DNA of 64,000 nucleotides from Pseudomonas bohemica (GTDB lineage: Bacteria; Pseudomonadota; Gammaproteobacteria; Pseudomonadales; Pseudomonadaceae): positions 62,001 through 126,000 of the forward strand of contig NZ_NKHL01000106.1 of NCBI RefSeq assembly GCF_002934685.1, written 5' to 3'. A model generated the notes under the pieces. That model saw only the letters and a list, made by a program, of their open reading frames with translations. It was not told the DNA's origin and searched no databases. Each line of letters begins with the position of its first letter. The first letter of the stretch is position 1. Of the stretch, positions 35,190 through 44,756 are shown in pieces. Made by a program: the position numbers and the translations under genes.

Positions 35190-36692
35190 ATGCCGCCATC
35201 CACAGCCAAAAACCTCTCGCTGATCGCCGCGATCGACCTGGGCTCCAACAGCTTTCACATGGTTGTTGCCAAAGCGAATCAGGGTGAAATCCGCATCCTT
35301 GAGCGGCTCGGTGAGAAAGTGCAACTGGCCGCCGGAATCGACGAGGAGCGCAAGCTCAACGAAGAATCCATGCAGCGCGGGCTCGATTGCCTCAAACGTT
35401 TCGCCCAACTGATCAACGGTATGCCGCCTGGCTCCGTGCGCATCGTCGGCACTAACGCCCTGCGCGAAGCGCGCAACCGCAACGAATTCATTCATCGCGC
35501 CGAAGAAATCCTCGGCCATCCGGTCGAAGTCATCTCCGGCCGCGAAGAAGCGCGCCTGATCTACCTTGGCGTCTCCCACACATTGGCTGACACACCGGGC
35601 AAGCGCCTGGTGGCGGACATCGGCGGCGGCAGTACAGAGTTCATCATCGGCCAACGCTTCGAACCCTTACTGCGCGAAAGCCTGCAAATGGGCTGCGTGA
35701 GCTTCACCCAGCGCTATTTCAAAGACGGCAAGATCACCCCGGCGCGTTACGCCCAGGCCTATACGGCGGCGCGGCTGGAAATCATGAGCATCGAACACGC
35801 CCTGCATCGCCTGAGTTGGGATGAAGCCATTGGCTCGTCCGGCACCATTCGCGCCATCGGTCTGGCGTTGAAGGCCGGCGGACACGGCAGCGGCGAGGTA
35901 AACGCCGAGGGTCTGGCGTGGCTCAAACGCAAGCTGATGAAGCTGGGCGAAGTGGACAAGATCGACTTCGATGGCCTCAAACCCGACCGCCGCGCGATCT
36001 TTCCTGCGGGGCTGGCGATTCTGGAAGCGATTTTCGACGCTCTCGACCTGCAACGCATGGACCACTGCGAAGGCGCGCTGCGTGAAGGCGTGCTGTATGA
36101 CCTGCTGGGTCGCCATCACCACGAAGACGTGCGCGAACGCACGCTCAGCTCGCTGATGGAGCGTTATCACGTCGATCTGGAACAGGCTGCACGCGTCGAG
36201 CGCAAGGCGTTGTCGGCGCTGGATCAGGTCGCCAAGGCGTGGGAGCTGGAAGGCAACCTGTACCGTGAACTGCTGAGCTGGGCGGCCAAAGTGCATGAGG
36301 TAGGCCTGGACATCGCCCACTATCACTACCATAAACATGGCGCGTACCTGATCGAGCACTCGGATCTGGCGGGGTTCTCGCGGGCGGACCAACAGATGCT
36401 CGCGCTGCTGGTGCGCGGCCATCGTCGCAATATTCCCAAGGACAAGTTCGCCGACTTCGGCGATGAAGGCGTGAAGCTGATTCGTTTGTGCGTGCTGTTG
36501 CGCTTCGCGATCCTGTTCCATCACATTCGCGGCACCCAAGAGATGCCGCAACCCGTGCTGACCGCCAGCGGCAATCATCTGGACATCCTGTTCCCCGATG
36601 GCTGGCTGGAAAACAACCAGCTGACTCAGGCCGATTTCGGCCTCGAAGCCGACTGGCTGACCCGAGTCGGGATCGTCCTCAGCGTACACTGA
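35190..36692 (+). CDS. ppx: exopolyphosphatase
   Basis: A 500-residue Ppx/GppA phosphatase of the actin-like ATPase fold. The nucleotide-type motif [15 protein letters not shown] is at residues 13-27, [11 protein letters not shown] near 116-126 (catalytic Glu), and the phosphate-binding [11 protein letters not shown] near 142-152. The C-terminal HD-like domain shows [16 protein letters not shown] near 371. It removes terminal phosphate from polyphosphate. The frame is open 41 codons upstream, but ATG 35190 fits the family. Its last 14 bases overlap the convergent ppk. Confidence 0.94.
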   Translation: MPPSTAKNLSLIAAIDLGSNSFHMVVAKANQGEIRILERLGEKVQLAAGIDEERKLNEESMQRGLDCLKRFAQLINGMPPGSVRIVGTNALREARNRNEFIHRAEEILGHPVEVISGREEARLIYLGVSHTLADTPGKRLVADIGGGSTEFIIGQRFEPLLRESLQMGCVSFTQRYFKDGKITPARYAQAYTAARLEIMSIEHALHRLSWDEAIGSSGTIRAIGLALKAGGHGSGEVNAEGLAWLKRKLMKLGEVDKIDFDGLKPDRRAIFPAGLAILEAIFDALDLQRMDHCEGALREGVLYDLLGRHHHEDVRERTLSSLMERYHVDLEQAARVERKALSALDQVAKAWELEGNLYRELLSWAAKVHEVGLDIAHYHYHKHGAYLIEHSDLAGFSRADQQMLALLVRGHRRNIPKDKFADFGDEGVKLIRLCVLLRFAILFHHIRGTQEMPQPVLTASGNHLDILFPDGWLENNQLTQADFGLEADWLTRVGIVLSVH

Positions 36693-38901
36693 GGACCGGG
36701 TTGCTCAACTTCTCCAGAAGCATCGCCTGCACGTTGCGGGCGTTCTGGTTGCCGGTCGGCGTGCTGCGCAGATAGCGCCCGTCCGGCTGCAGCAGCCAGG
36801 CGTGGGTGTTGTCGGTCAGATACCCCTCCAACTCTTTCTTGACCCGCAAAATCAGCTTCTTGCCTTCGACCGGGAAGCAGGTCTCGACGCGTTTGTCGAG
36901 GTTGCGCTCCATCCAGTCGGCGCTGGAGAGGAACATCTGCTCGTCGCCGCCATTGAGGAAATAGAACACGCGAGTGTGCTCCAGGAAGCGGCCGACGATC
37001 GAGCGCACCTGAATATTATGTGACACCCCTGGCACGCCCGGTCGCAGGCAGCACATGCCGCGCACCACCAAATCGATCTTCACACCCATCTGACTGGCCT
37101 TGTACAACGCGCGGATGATCTTCGGATCGGTCAGGGAGTTGAACTTGGCAATGATGTGCGCAGGTTTGCCGTCCGTCGCGAACTGAGTCTCGCGAGCGAT
37201 CATGTCGAGCATGCCCTTCTTCAGGGTGAACGGCGCATGCAGCAGCTTTTTCATACGCAGCGTTTTGCCCATGCCAATCAGTTGGCTGAACAGTTTGCCG
37301 ACGTCTTCGCACAGGGCGTCATCGGAGGTCAGCAGGCTGTAGTCGGTGTACAGGCGGGCGTTACCGGCGTGGTAGTTGCCGGTCCCCAGATGCGCGTAAC
37401 GCACGATCTCGCCCGCTTCACGACGCAGAATCAGCATCATCTTGGCGTGGGTCTTGAAGCCGACCACGCCGTAGATCACCACCGCCCCCGCCGCTTGCAG
37501 ACGGCTGGCCAGTTGCAGGTTGGACTCTTCATCGAATCGCGCACGCAGCTCGATGACCGCCGTCACTTCCTTGCCGTTACGCGCGGCATCCACCAGCGCG
37601 TCGACGATTTCCGAGTTGGCGCCACTGCGATACAGCGTCTGGCGCACCGCCAGCACATGAGGGTCTTTTGCCGCCTGGCGCAGCAAATCCACTACTGGAG
37701 TGAAGGATTCGAAGGGGTGCAGCAGCAGAATGTCCTGCTTGCTGATCACGTTGAAGATGTTTTCGCTGTTTTGCAGCAGCTTCGGAATCGCCGGGGTAAA
37801 CGGCAGGTATTGCAGTTCCGGGTGACTGTCCAGACCGGTGATGCTGAACAGACGTGTGAGGTTCACCGGGCCATTGACTTGATACAGCTCGGTCTCGCTC
37901 AGGTTGAACTGCTTGAGCAGGTAGTCCGACAGGTGTTTGGGGCAGGTGTCGGCCACTTCCAGACGCACCGCATCGCCATAACGACGGGAGAACAGCTCGC
38001 CACGCAGCGCGCGGGCCAGGTCCTCGACATCTTCGGAGTCCAGCGCCAGATCGGCGTTGCGGGTCAGGCGGAACTGGTAGCAGCCCTTGACCTTCATGCC
38101 CTGGAACAGGTCGTCGGCGTGAGCGTGAATCATCGACGACAGGAATACGTAGTTGTCGCCAGCGCCGCCGACCTCTTCCGGCACTTTGATGATGCGCGGC
38201 AACAGGCGCGGAGCCGGAATGATTGCCAAGCCCGAATCGCGACCGAAGGCGTCGATGCCTTCCAGCTCAACGATGAAGTTCAGGGACTTGTTGACCAGCA
38301 ACGGGAACGGGTGCGTCGGGTCCAGGCCAATCGGCGTGATAATCGGCGCGATCTCGTCGCGGAAATAACGGCGCACCCAGGTTTTAAGCTTGGTGGTCCA
38401 GTTACGCCGACGAATGAAGCGCACCTGATGCTTTTCAAGTTCAGGCAACAGAATGTCGTTGAGAATTGCGTATTGGCGGTCGACGTGGCCGTGGACCAGC
38501 TCGCTGATGCGCGCCAGCGCCTGATGCGGCTGCAGGCCGTCGGCACCGGCCTGTTCACGGGCGAATGTGATTTGCTTTTTGAGGCCCGCGACGCGGATTT
38601 CGAAGAATTCGTCCAGGTTACTGGAGAAGATCAGCAGGAACTTGAGCCGCTCGAGCAAAGGATAGGACTCGTCCAGTGCCTGCTCGAGTACGCGAATGTT
38701 GAACTGCAGCTGCGACAGCTCGCGATGGATATAAAGGCTGCTGTCGTCCAGATTGGGGATCACGATCGCAGGCGCGGGCGGCTGATGCGGCTCGACGGCC
38801 GGTACCACCTCGATGGTCGGTTCGACCACGGATGTGACCTCCCGGGACAGGGTCTGGGGTTCAAGTTCGATTGCGGCTTCGGTGGTTCCTTCGGTACTCA
38901 T
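36679..38901 (-). CDS. ppk: polyphosphate kinase 1
   Basis: A 740-residue Ppk1 that makes polyphosphate from ATP reversibly. Recognisable parts are the N-terminal [23 protein letters not shown], the phospholipase D-like catalytic domains with [19 protein letters not shown] (catalytic His), and the second active-site text [16 protein letters not shown] ([17 protein letters not shown]). The length exceeds E. coli Ppk by about 50 residues because of a Pro/Glu/Val-rich N-terminal tail. A canonical Pho promoter lies upstream at 39057-39090. It converges with ppx. Confidence 0.95.
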   Translation of the reverse strand: MSTEGTTEAAIELEPQTLSREVTSVVEPTIEVVPAVEPHQPPAPAIVIPNLDDSSLYIHRELSQLQFNIRVLEQALDESYPLLERLKFLLIFSSNLDEFFEIRVAGLKKQITFAREQAGADGLQPHQALARISELVHGHVDRQYAILNDILLPELEKHQVRFIRRRNWTTKLKTWVRRYFRDEIAPIITPIGLDPTHPFPLLVNKSLNFIVELEGIDAFGRDSGLAIIPAPRLLPRIIKVPEEVGGAGDNYVFLSSMIHAHADDLFQGMKVKGCYQFRLTRNADLALDSEDVEDLARALRGELFSRRYGDAVRLEVADTCPKHLSDYLLKQFNLSETELYQVNGPVNLTRLFSITGLDSHPELQYLPFTPAIPKLLQNSENIFNVISKQDILLLHPFESFTPVVDLLRQAAKDPHVLAVRQTLYRSGANSEIVDALVDAARNGKEVTAVIELRARFDEESNLQLASRLQAAGAVVIYGVVGFKTHAKMMLILRREAGEIVRYAHLGTGNYHAGNARLYTDYSLLTSDDALCEDVGKLFSQLIGMGKTLRMKKLLHAPFTLKKGMLDMIARETQFATDGKPAHIIAKFNSLTDPKIIRALYKASQMGVKIDLVVRGMCCLRPGVPGVSHNIQVRSIVGRFLEHTRVFYFLNGGDEQMFLSSADWMERNLDKRVETCFPVEGKKLILRVKKELEGYLTDNTHAWLLQPDGRYLRSTPTGNQNARNVQAMLLEKLSNPVLSVR

Positions 38902-39056
38902 GAATAATCCTGTAAGGCTATTGCCCTGTAACAGTTGGGCCGCGGGACGGCCGAAGAGATCGATCTGTCGATCCCTTCACGACATAAGGGACGATCAGCA
39001 GCGCGGACCGGTCACACCGGACTCCTGCAGGCCCCGGCGCGCGGGCAAACGTGACA

Positions 39057-39090
39057 GTTATAAGCCAGCATTATGACTCCTGCATGACAG
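39057..39090 (-). promoter_or_regulatory. PhoB-dependent promoter of ppk
   Basis: On the minus strand CTGTCAT-GCAG-GAGTCAT (39090-39073) is an almost ideal 18-base Pho box, followed after ten bases by the -10 element TATAAC (39062-39057). Two more half sites at the same 11-base pitch continue (CTGGCTT, then CTGTCAC to 39051). The predicted start near 39050 gives ppk a 150-base leader. The remainder of the 342-base gap 38902-39243 shows no gene. Confidence 0.72.
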
Positions 39091-39243
39091 ACCGATGTCC
39101 ACCATACCTCTTAGGACTTAAACGTGCTTTCCAGACGACAAATCTGCGGCGGCTGTAGGAAACTTTAACGCGGTGACACATTTCCACACTTTCCTGAATG
39201 TCTTCGGCGCGTTAGGCTGCGCGTTCATTTCGCCAGCACCCAC

Positions 39244-39861
39244 ATGATGCTCCAGCATTTTTTACAAGAATTTGGCTACTTCGCCCTCTTCCTCGGAACC
39301 TTCTTTGAAGGTGAGACCATTCTGGTTCTCGCTGGATTTCTGGCGTTCCGTGGGTACATGGACATCAATCTGGTCGTGGTGGTTGCCTTCTTTGGCAGTT
39401 ACGCAGGCGATCAGCTCTGGTATTTCATGGGACGCAAGCATGGCCGCAAGCTTCTGGCACGCAGACCGCGCTGGCAATTGCTCGGCGACCGCGCGCTGGA
39501 ACACATCCGTCGGCACCCGGACATCTGGGTGCTGAGCTTTCGCTTTGTCTACGGTTTACGCACGGTCATGCCGGTTGCCATTGGTCTTTCCGGCTATCCG
39601 CCTGGGCGTTATCTGTTGCTCAACGGTATTGGTGCGGCAGTCTGGTCAGCGGCGCTGGGCGCGGCAGCCTACAAATTCGGCGCAGTACTTGAAGGTATGC
39701 TTGGCAACGTCAAGAAGTACGAGCTGTGGGTGCTTGGCGCCTTGCTGGTCATTGGCGGGCTGCTGTGGATCTGGCGCCGAATCAAGAACGCCCGCATTGC
39801 CAAGGAAGCCAAACTCGCAGTGCCCGCCACGGTCGAAGTCAAGAACCGGCCAGACGAGTAG
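39244..39861 (+). CDS. DedA-family membrane protein
   Basis: A 205-residue DedA/VTT-domain protein with about five hydrophobic segments. FGYFALFLGTFFEGETILVLAG near the start, GSYAGDQLWYFMGRKHGR near 55-72, and the family motif FRFVYGLRTVMPVAIGLSGY near 100-120 are diagnostic. Members recycle undecaprenyl phosphate or other lipids across the inner membrane. It is divergent from ppk. Confidence 0.9.
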   Translation: MMLQHFLQEFGYFALFLGTFFEGETILVLAGFLAFRGYMDINLVVVVAFFGSYAGDQLWYFMGRKHGRKLLARRPRWQLLGDRALEHIRRHPDIWVLSFRFVYGLRTVMPVAIGLSGYPPGRYLLLNGIGAAVWSAALGAAAYKFGAVLEGMLGNVKKYELWVLGALLVIGGLLWIWRRIKNARIAKEAKLAVPATVEVKNRPDE

Positions 39862-39933
39862 CATCCCGAAAGCGCAATTCACTGCGATTGCGCGTAGCTG
39901 TCCCATCTGGATCGCCCACGAGAGGGAACAAGC

Positions 39934-40611
39934 ATGAGCAAGAGAGTAGCCGTCATTCTTTCCGGCTGCGGCGTCCAGGACGGCGCGGAAATTCATGAAA
40001 GCGTGCTCACCCTGCTGCGTCTGGACCAGCGCGGCGCCGAGGTGAAGTGCTTCGCGCCGAACATCCCCCAGCACCACGTGATCAACCACCTGACCTGCGA
40101 AGAAATGCCCGAGACGCGCAACGTCTTGGTGGAGTCTGCGCGTATTGCCCGAGGCGCGATCGAAGACATTCGCGAGGCCGACATCACCGAATTCGACGCG
40201 CTGATCATTCCGGGCGGTTTCGGCGCGGCGAAGAACCTGTCCAACTTCGCTGCCGAGGGCCCCAGCTGTAAGGTTCAGGCGCAAGTATTGGCCATGGCGG
40301 AGGCATTCGCTGAAGCCGGTAAACCGATCGGGCTGATCTGCGTATCCCCGGCACTGGCCGCCAAGATCTACGGCCCGGGCGTAACCTGCACCATCGGCAA
40401 TGACCCCGCCACAGCAGCGAAGATCACCAAAATGGGCGGCAAGCACGAAGAGTGCGAAGTGGGGGATATCGTTGAAGACAAGAGCCGCAAGCTGGTGAGC
40501 ACCCCGGCTTACATGGTCGCCAAGTCCATCGGCGAGGTGGCGACAGGGATCAACAAGCTCGTGGATCGGGTGTTGGAGTTGGTGCAGGAGAACGAGGAAG
40601 TTTCAGCCTGA
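39934..40611 (+). CDS. elbB: ElbB-type glyoxalase (DJ-1/PfpI family)
   Basis: A 225-residue class I glutamine-amidotransferase-like protein. The start MSKRVAVILSGCGVQDGAEI and GLICVSPALAAKI with the nucleophilic Cys near 134 match ElbB, linked to isoprenoid synthesis and glyoxalase activity. GAGG precedes the ATG within AGAGGGAACAAGC. A short GC-rich repeat (GAGCC...GGCTC) follows at 40623-40641, possibly a terminator remnant. Confidence 0.92.
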   Translation: MSKRVAVILSGCGVQDGAEIHESVLTLLRLDQRGAEVKCFAPNIPQHHVINHLTCEEMPETRNVLVESARIARGAIEDIREADITEFDALIIPGGFGAAKNLSNFAAEGPSCKVQAQVLAMAEAFAEAGKPIGLICVSPALAAKIYGPGVTCTIGNDPATAAKITKMGGKHEECEVGDIVEDKSRKLVSTPAYMVAKSIGEVATGINKLVDRVLELVQENEEVSA

Positions 40612-40655
40612 CACTTCTCTCTGAGCCGGCTTGGCTGGCTCCTACACCTAGTCGG

Positions 40656-41117
40656 TCAAGCCGGATACTCTCGCGCCAACCGCGTTAGAATCCGGTCCAG
40701 TGAGTTGGCGAACGCCTGTTTCTCGCGATCGCCATAAGCACCCTGCCCGCCACTGGCCTGCCCCTGCTCGCGCAGATCGGTAAACAGGTTGCGCACGGCC
40801 AATCGCTCGCCCATGTTCTGCGGGTCGAATTCCTTGCCGCGCGGGTCCAGCGCGGCGACGCCCTTCTTCACCAGTCGATCGGCCAGCGGCACATCGCTGC
40901 AAATCACCAGCTCCCCCGCAATTGCGTGCTCGACCAGATAATCGTCGGCGGCGTCCGGCCCGCTGGGCACGACGATCAGCTTGACCAGCGCAAAACTCGG
41001 TTTGCTCAGACTTTGACCCGCCACCATCACCACTTCGAACTGACGCTTTAGGGCGAACTTGATGACCTGGTCCTTGGCTGCCTTCGGACAGGCGTCGGCA
41101 TCGATCCAGACGCGCAT
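40656..41117 (-). CDS. YaiI/YqxD-family protein (DUF188)
   Basis: A 153-residue UPF0178 protein with a PIN-like fold. MRVWIDADACPKAAKDQVIK at the start holds the conserved Asp pair, VICSDVPLADRLVKKG is at 72-87, and MGERLAVRNLFTDLREQG at 101-118. The function is unknown. The fold hints at nuclease ancestry. It is convergent with elbB. Confidence 0.92.
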   Translation of the reverse strand: MRVWIDADACPKAAKDQVIKFALKRQFEVVMVAGQSLSKPSFALVKLIVVPSGPDAADDYLVEHAIAGELVICSDVPLADRLVKKGVAALDPRGKEFDPQNMGERLAVRNLFTDLREQGQASGGQGAYGDREKQAFANSLDRILTRLAREYPA

Positions 41118-41300
41118 GATTTAACTCCGTGATCAGGTTTTTCATAGGAGTTCGCCGCTTCTGGCCCTCCGAATGCGACCATACAGCACCACCATTTGGT
41201 CTCAACCAAAAATTGTCAGTCGATAGCTCGGCTCAGCTCTGCAAGCCTCAGACTCTTCCGTCAGAAATATCCGAAAACATCGTGCGCCATCAAAAAGCCA

Positions 41301-41328
41301 TTGTATTCATCGCCCTGCTCCTTATAAT
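41301..41328 (+). promoter_or_regulatory. sigma-70 promoter of the lipoprotein operon
   Basis: TTGTAT (41301-41306), 16 bases, then a perfect TATAAT (41323-41328). It lies in the 344-base gap 41118-41461, which holds no gene, and gives a leader of about 130 bases before 41462. Confidence 0.7.
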
Positions 41329-41461
41329 CCCCCGCCGCCACTTTGTGGCATTCAGCCATCACTCGACGGCTGCACTCATCGGAAGCAAATCGCTCCCTCA
41401 AATGGAACTCCACAGCCGGATGTCATGACGACGCTGGCCGTTACTTCAAGGACCGATCTCG

Positions 41462-42865
41462 ATGCTCCCCCGCACCCTCGGCATACTCGTGCTGATCGTC
41501 GCTGTGCAATTGACCGGCTGTGCCGCGTTCCGCAGTTACGACACTGAGTTGCAGCAAACCAATCAGCAACTCACCAGCGGCAATGTCGACGGCGCGCTGA
41601 TGCTGCTGGAAAAACACAACACCAGCGATGACAAGGACCTGCTCTACTACTTCGAGAAGGGCGAACTGCTGCGCTCCAAGGGTGACCTGGCAGGCAGCCA
41701 GACCGCTTGGCGCCACGCCGATCAGAGCGTCATTGCCTGGGAAGACGCAGTCAAGCTGGACAGCGGCAAGTACCTGGCCCAGTTCGGCAGCTATCTGGTC
41801 AACGACAAGGTCCGCCGCTACGAGGGTTATGACTACGAAAAAGTCATGCTGACGACGCAGATGGCGCTGAATCTGCTGGAGAAGAACGACTTCGACGGGG
41901 CCCGCATCGCGATCAAGAAGACCCACGAGCGTGAAGCCGTCATCGCCGAGCTGCGCGACAGGCAATACCTCAAGAGCGAAGAAGAGGCCCAGAGCCACGG
42001 CGTGACGTTGCAGTACAAGGACCTGAAGGGCTATCCGGTGGAATCCCTCGATGATCCGGAAGTGGTCGGGCTGAAAAACAGTTATCAGAGTGCGTTCAGC
42101 CATTACCTCGCCGGCTTCGTCTATGAGGCGCTGGGGGAAAAGGATCTGGCCGCGCCGGGCTATCGTCAGGCCGCCGAACTACGGCCTAACACACCGCTGC
42201 TGGATCAGGCGCTGATCGACCTGGACGCCGCTGGCAGCCAGAACACCGGAACCGACGGCAGTGAAGTGCTGCTCGTGCTACAGACCGGCTTCGCCCCGGC
42301 GCGGGACTCGATTCGTATCCCCCTGCCCTTGCCGATCGACAACAACCTGGTGATCACCACACTGTCATTTCCGGTCATCAGGTCCGACACTTCGACGCCC
42401 TTCTTCAATCAGGTGGGCATAGACGGTCAGCCGGTCAATCTGACTGCGCTCAACAGCACCACCGCCATGTCGCGCCGCGCCCTGCGTGACGATATGCCCG
42501 GCATTCTGGTGCGCACGACCGTTCGTGCAATCAGCCGCGGCGTGGCCCAGAAGAAACTCAACGAGGTCAACCCGCTGGCTGGCCTCGCGTTGGGCATCGC
42601 TTCGGCTGTGACCGAAGGCGCTGACACCCGCACCTGGCGCACGCTGCCAGACAACACGCTGGTGGCACGTATTCGCCTCAAGCCTGGTGAGCATCAGGTC
42701 GTCCTGCCCTCGTCGCTGGGTGGCACTCACGTGCGGCTCAAGATCGACCGGCCATATCAAGTGGTCACCCTGCGCGCCATCGGCAATCAGGTTTACAGCG
42801 GCGGGCTCGCGGCGCAGGTGATCCCGTCGAATCCGCCACAAGCCGTGGCCATCAACATTCCCTGA
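41462..42865 (+). CDS. COG3014-family lipoprotein with TPR-like repeats
   Basis: A 467-residue outer-membrane-directed lipoprotein: signal peptide with lipobox LTGC, Cys 20. The first half has tetratricopeptide-like helices (GNVDGALMLLEKHNTSDDKD, YFEKGELLRSKGDLAGSQ). The second half is beta-rich (PDNTLVARIRLKPGEHQVVL). The COG3014 family has no firm role. It is first in an operon with a YcfL-like protein, LpoB and an LpoB paralogue, which suggests a cell-envelope or peptidoglycan role. Confidence 0.85.
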   Translation: MLPRTLGILVLIVAVQLTGCAAFRSYDTELQQTNQQLTSGNVDGALMLLEKHNTSDDKDLLYYFEKGELLRSKGDLAGSQTAWRHADQSVIAWEDAVKLDSGKYLAQFGSYLVNDKVRRYEGYDYEKVMLTTQMALNLLEKNDFDGARIAIKKTHEREAVIAELRDRQYLKSEEEAQSHGVTLQYKDLKGYPVESLDDPEVVGLKNSYQSAFSHYLAGFVYEALGEKDLAAPGYRQAAELRPNTPLLDQALIDLDAAGSQNTGTDGSEVLLVLQTGFAPARDSIRIPLPLPIDNNLVITTLSFPVIRSDTSTPFFNQVGIDGQPVNLTALNSTTAMSRRALRDDMPGILVRTTVRAISRGVAQKKLNEVNPLAGLALGIASAVTEGADTRTWRTLPDNTLVARIRLKPGEHQVVLPSSLGGTHVRLKIDRPYQVVTLRAIGNQVYSGGLAAQVIPSNPPQAVAINIP

Positions 42866-42878
42866 ACGGAGAGAGTTC

Positions 42879-43250
42879 ATGCTTCGCAAGCTTTTCGGCC
42901 TGATGGCGCTGGCGTTGCTCGCCGGCTGCGCCACGCCACCACCGCCAGCCCCCGACAGCGCCGCCAGCAAGGTCGTCGCCATGGGCAGCCTTAAAAACAT
43001 CGAGATCGGCCCGATGCGCGTCGCCCGTGAAAACGGCTTCATGACCGTCAACGTCTCGCTGAACAACACCAGCCGTTACAACAAGACGTTGTATTACCGC
43101 TTCGCCTGGCTGGGCAACGACGGCTTCCCGGTCGCTGAGCCGGAAGCCTGGAAGAGCCTGACGCTGTATGGCGCTCAGAGCAGCTTCCTGCCTGCCATCG
43201 CCCCGGTTCCGAAGGCCACTGACTTGCGCCTCGAAGTCAAAACCCCCTGA
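42879..43250 (+). CDS. YcfL/DUF1425 lipoprotein
   Basis: A 123-residue lipoprotein with lipobox LLAGC (Cys 17) and a single beta-sandwich domain: NVSLNNTSRYNKTLYYRFAW near 63-82. In E. coli ycfL lies next to lpoB, as here. It is 13 bases after the COG3014 gene and 35 before lpoB. Confidence 0.88.
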   Translation: MLRKLFGLMALALLAGCATPPPPAPDSAASKVVAMGSLKNIEIGPMRVARENGFMTVNVSLNNTSRYNKTLYYRFAWLGNDGFPVAEPEAWKSLTLYGAQSSFLPAIAPVPKATDLRLEVKTP

Positions 43251-43285
43251 TCGCTCCCTGTTCGCTCAGCCAAAGAGACCTGCAC

Positions 43286-43876
43286 ATGCCGTTCATTCGC
43301 CTCTCGCTCGTTGCCGCCGTCGCCCTCCTGGCCACCGGTTGCGCCAATAACTCGCCCGCTCTGGGCAGCAAGAACATCAGCTACGGCGATACCAAGGCCG
43401 TTGAAACCGTTACCAACGAGTTCGGCTCCACGGACTTGCAGATGATCGCCGAGAGCATGACCCGCTCCCTGGCGCAGTCCGGCACCCTGCAAGGCCGTCC
43501 TGTAGTGCAGGTCTACGACGTGAAGAACAAGACCAGCGAGTACATCGACACCCGCGAGATCACCACGTCGATCAAGACCCAATTGATGAAGTCCGGTACC
43601 GCCCGTTTCGCCAGTGACAACACCGACATGCAGAGCCAGGTCGATCAACTCAAGCTGCAGAACCAGAGCGGCCTGTACAAGCAATCGACCGTCAGCAAGA
43701 CCGGCAACATGGTCGCCGCCAAGTACCGTCTGGAAGGCTCGATCAGTTCCATCGTCAAGCGCAGTAGCGATTACAAGGATGTCTTCTACAAATTCAGCCT
43801 GCAGTTGATCGATGTCGAAAGCGGCCTGGCTGAGTGGATGGACGAAAAAGAAATCCGCAAGACCACGGAGCGCTGA
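43286..43876 (+). CDS. lpoB: LpoB-like lipoprotein
   Basis: A 196-residue lipoprotein with lipobox LLATGC (Cys 19) and the LpoB core (YGDTKAVETVTNEFGSTDLQ, then MTRSLAQSG, STVSKTGNMVAAKYRLEGSI and the end VESGLAEWMDEKEIRK). In E. coli LpoB activates the peptidoglycan synthase PBP1b from the outer membrane. P. aeruginosa is reported to use a different activator, LpoP, so the target of this protein is open. The following gene starts three bases later. Confidence 0.85.
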   Translation: MPFIRLSLVAAVALLATGCANNSPALGSKNISYGDTKAVETVTNEFGSTDLQMIAESMTRSLAQSGTLQGRPVVQVYDVKNKTSEYIDTREITTSIKTQLMKSGTARFASDNTDMQSQVDQLKLQNQSGLYKQSTVSKTGNMVAAKYRLEGSISSIVKRSSDYKDVFYKFSLQLIDVESGLAEWMDEKEIRKTTER

Positions 43877-43879
43877 CCG

Positions 43880-44623
43880 ATGCGTGCATGGATCGGAATT
43901 CTCGGCCTGATGTGCGCGTTTGGCGGCCAGGCGGCCCCTAAAGTCGCAGTCACCGACATGGCGTTCGAACAGCAAGTGAAGGAGTACATCCATACCGTAT
44001 CGGCGCAGACCAGCTTTCACGCCAACGCCTACAGCGCCAGCGGTTCGGCCAGCTACAACGAGGACGAAGCGCGCAATACGTACATCGAGCAGGGCGAGCT
44101 GCGCAAATTCAGCGGCGACATCAAGGGCGAGATTCTCAAGTCCGGAATGTTCCAGCTCGTACAAGGGACGCCATACACCGCTAACGCGAAGGAAGACGTG
44201 TACGACGTCATCAAGCGCATCAAGAACGGCAACTTCAAGGGCGCGGACTACGTGCTGTTCGGCACCGTGTCGGACATCGACTTCCGTCAGGACGTCAATG
44301 AAATCGCCAATACCAATACCCATTCCGCGGTACTGGGGCTGACGCTTGTGGGTGATTTCAGCCTGATCAACACTCGCACTTTCGAAATTACTTCGGCCTT
44401 TACGGCGATGGGCGAAGGTCAGGACACCAAGCTGGTCAATGGTAATGACGTGCGCGTCACGCCCAATCGCGGTCGCGTGGTGAAGGAAGTGTCCAAATCG
44501 ATCGGCATGGATGTCGCGCGTCAGCTGCGTGAGCAACTGCGGGGTGAGGTGGAGTATTCACAGGAACAGCCTGCGCCACGTAGCAATTTGCCGCGTGACG
44601 AGGCGCCGAAGATTCTGCGTTGA
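43880..44623 (+). CDS. secreted LpoB/CsgG-like paralogue
   Basis: A 247-residue protein with a short signal peptide (residues 1-18, ending GGQAA, no lipobox Cys). It is built like LpoB: PKVAVTDMAFEQQVKEYIH, ILKSGMFQLVQG, GADYVLFGTVSDIDFRQDVN, FEITSAFTAMGEG. It is the last gene of the lipoprotein operon. Loss of the lipid anchor means it would be soluble in the periplasm. Its role is unknown. Confidence 0.75.
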   Translation: MRAWIGILGLMCAFGGQAAPKVAVTDMAFEQQVKEYIHTVSAQTSFHANAYSASGSASYNEDEARNTYIEQGELRKFSGDIKGEILKSGMFQLVQGTPYTANAKEDVYDVIKRIKNGNFKGADYVLFGTVSDIDFRQDVNEIANTNTHSAVLGLTLVGDFSLINTRTFEITSAFTAMGEGQDTKLVNGNDVRVTPNRGRVVKEVSKSIGMDVARQLREQLRGEVEYSQEQPAPRSNLPRDEAPKILR

Positions 44624-44645
44624 TCTTAAGGCCTACGCATATCAA

Positions 44646-44738
44646 CTGTGGGAGTGAGCTTGCTCACGAATGGGAACTACAACCGATACATCTCTAGCGG
44701 TTGAAATTCAGCATTCGTGACCAAGCTCACTCCCACAG
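44646..44738. repeat. REP-like pair, type B
   Basis: CTGTGGGAGTGAGCTTGCTCACGAAT is mirrored by ATTCGTGACCAAGCTCACTCCCACAG. It lies between the convergent LpoB-like and LysE genes. Confidence 0.9.
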
Positions 44739-44756
44739 GTCTTTTATCGTCCCACG

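Noticed and set aside
37156..38907. 583-residue frame opposite ppk
   Set aside because: ppk is unambiguous, and the antisense frame shows no domain and a biased composition.
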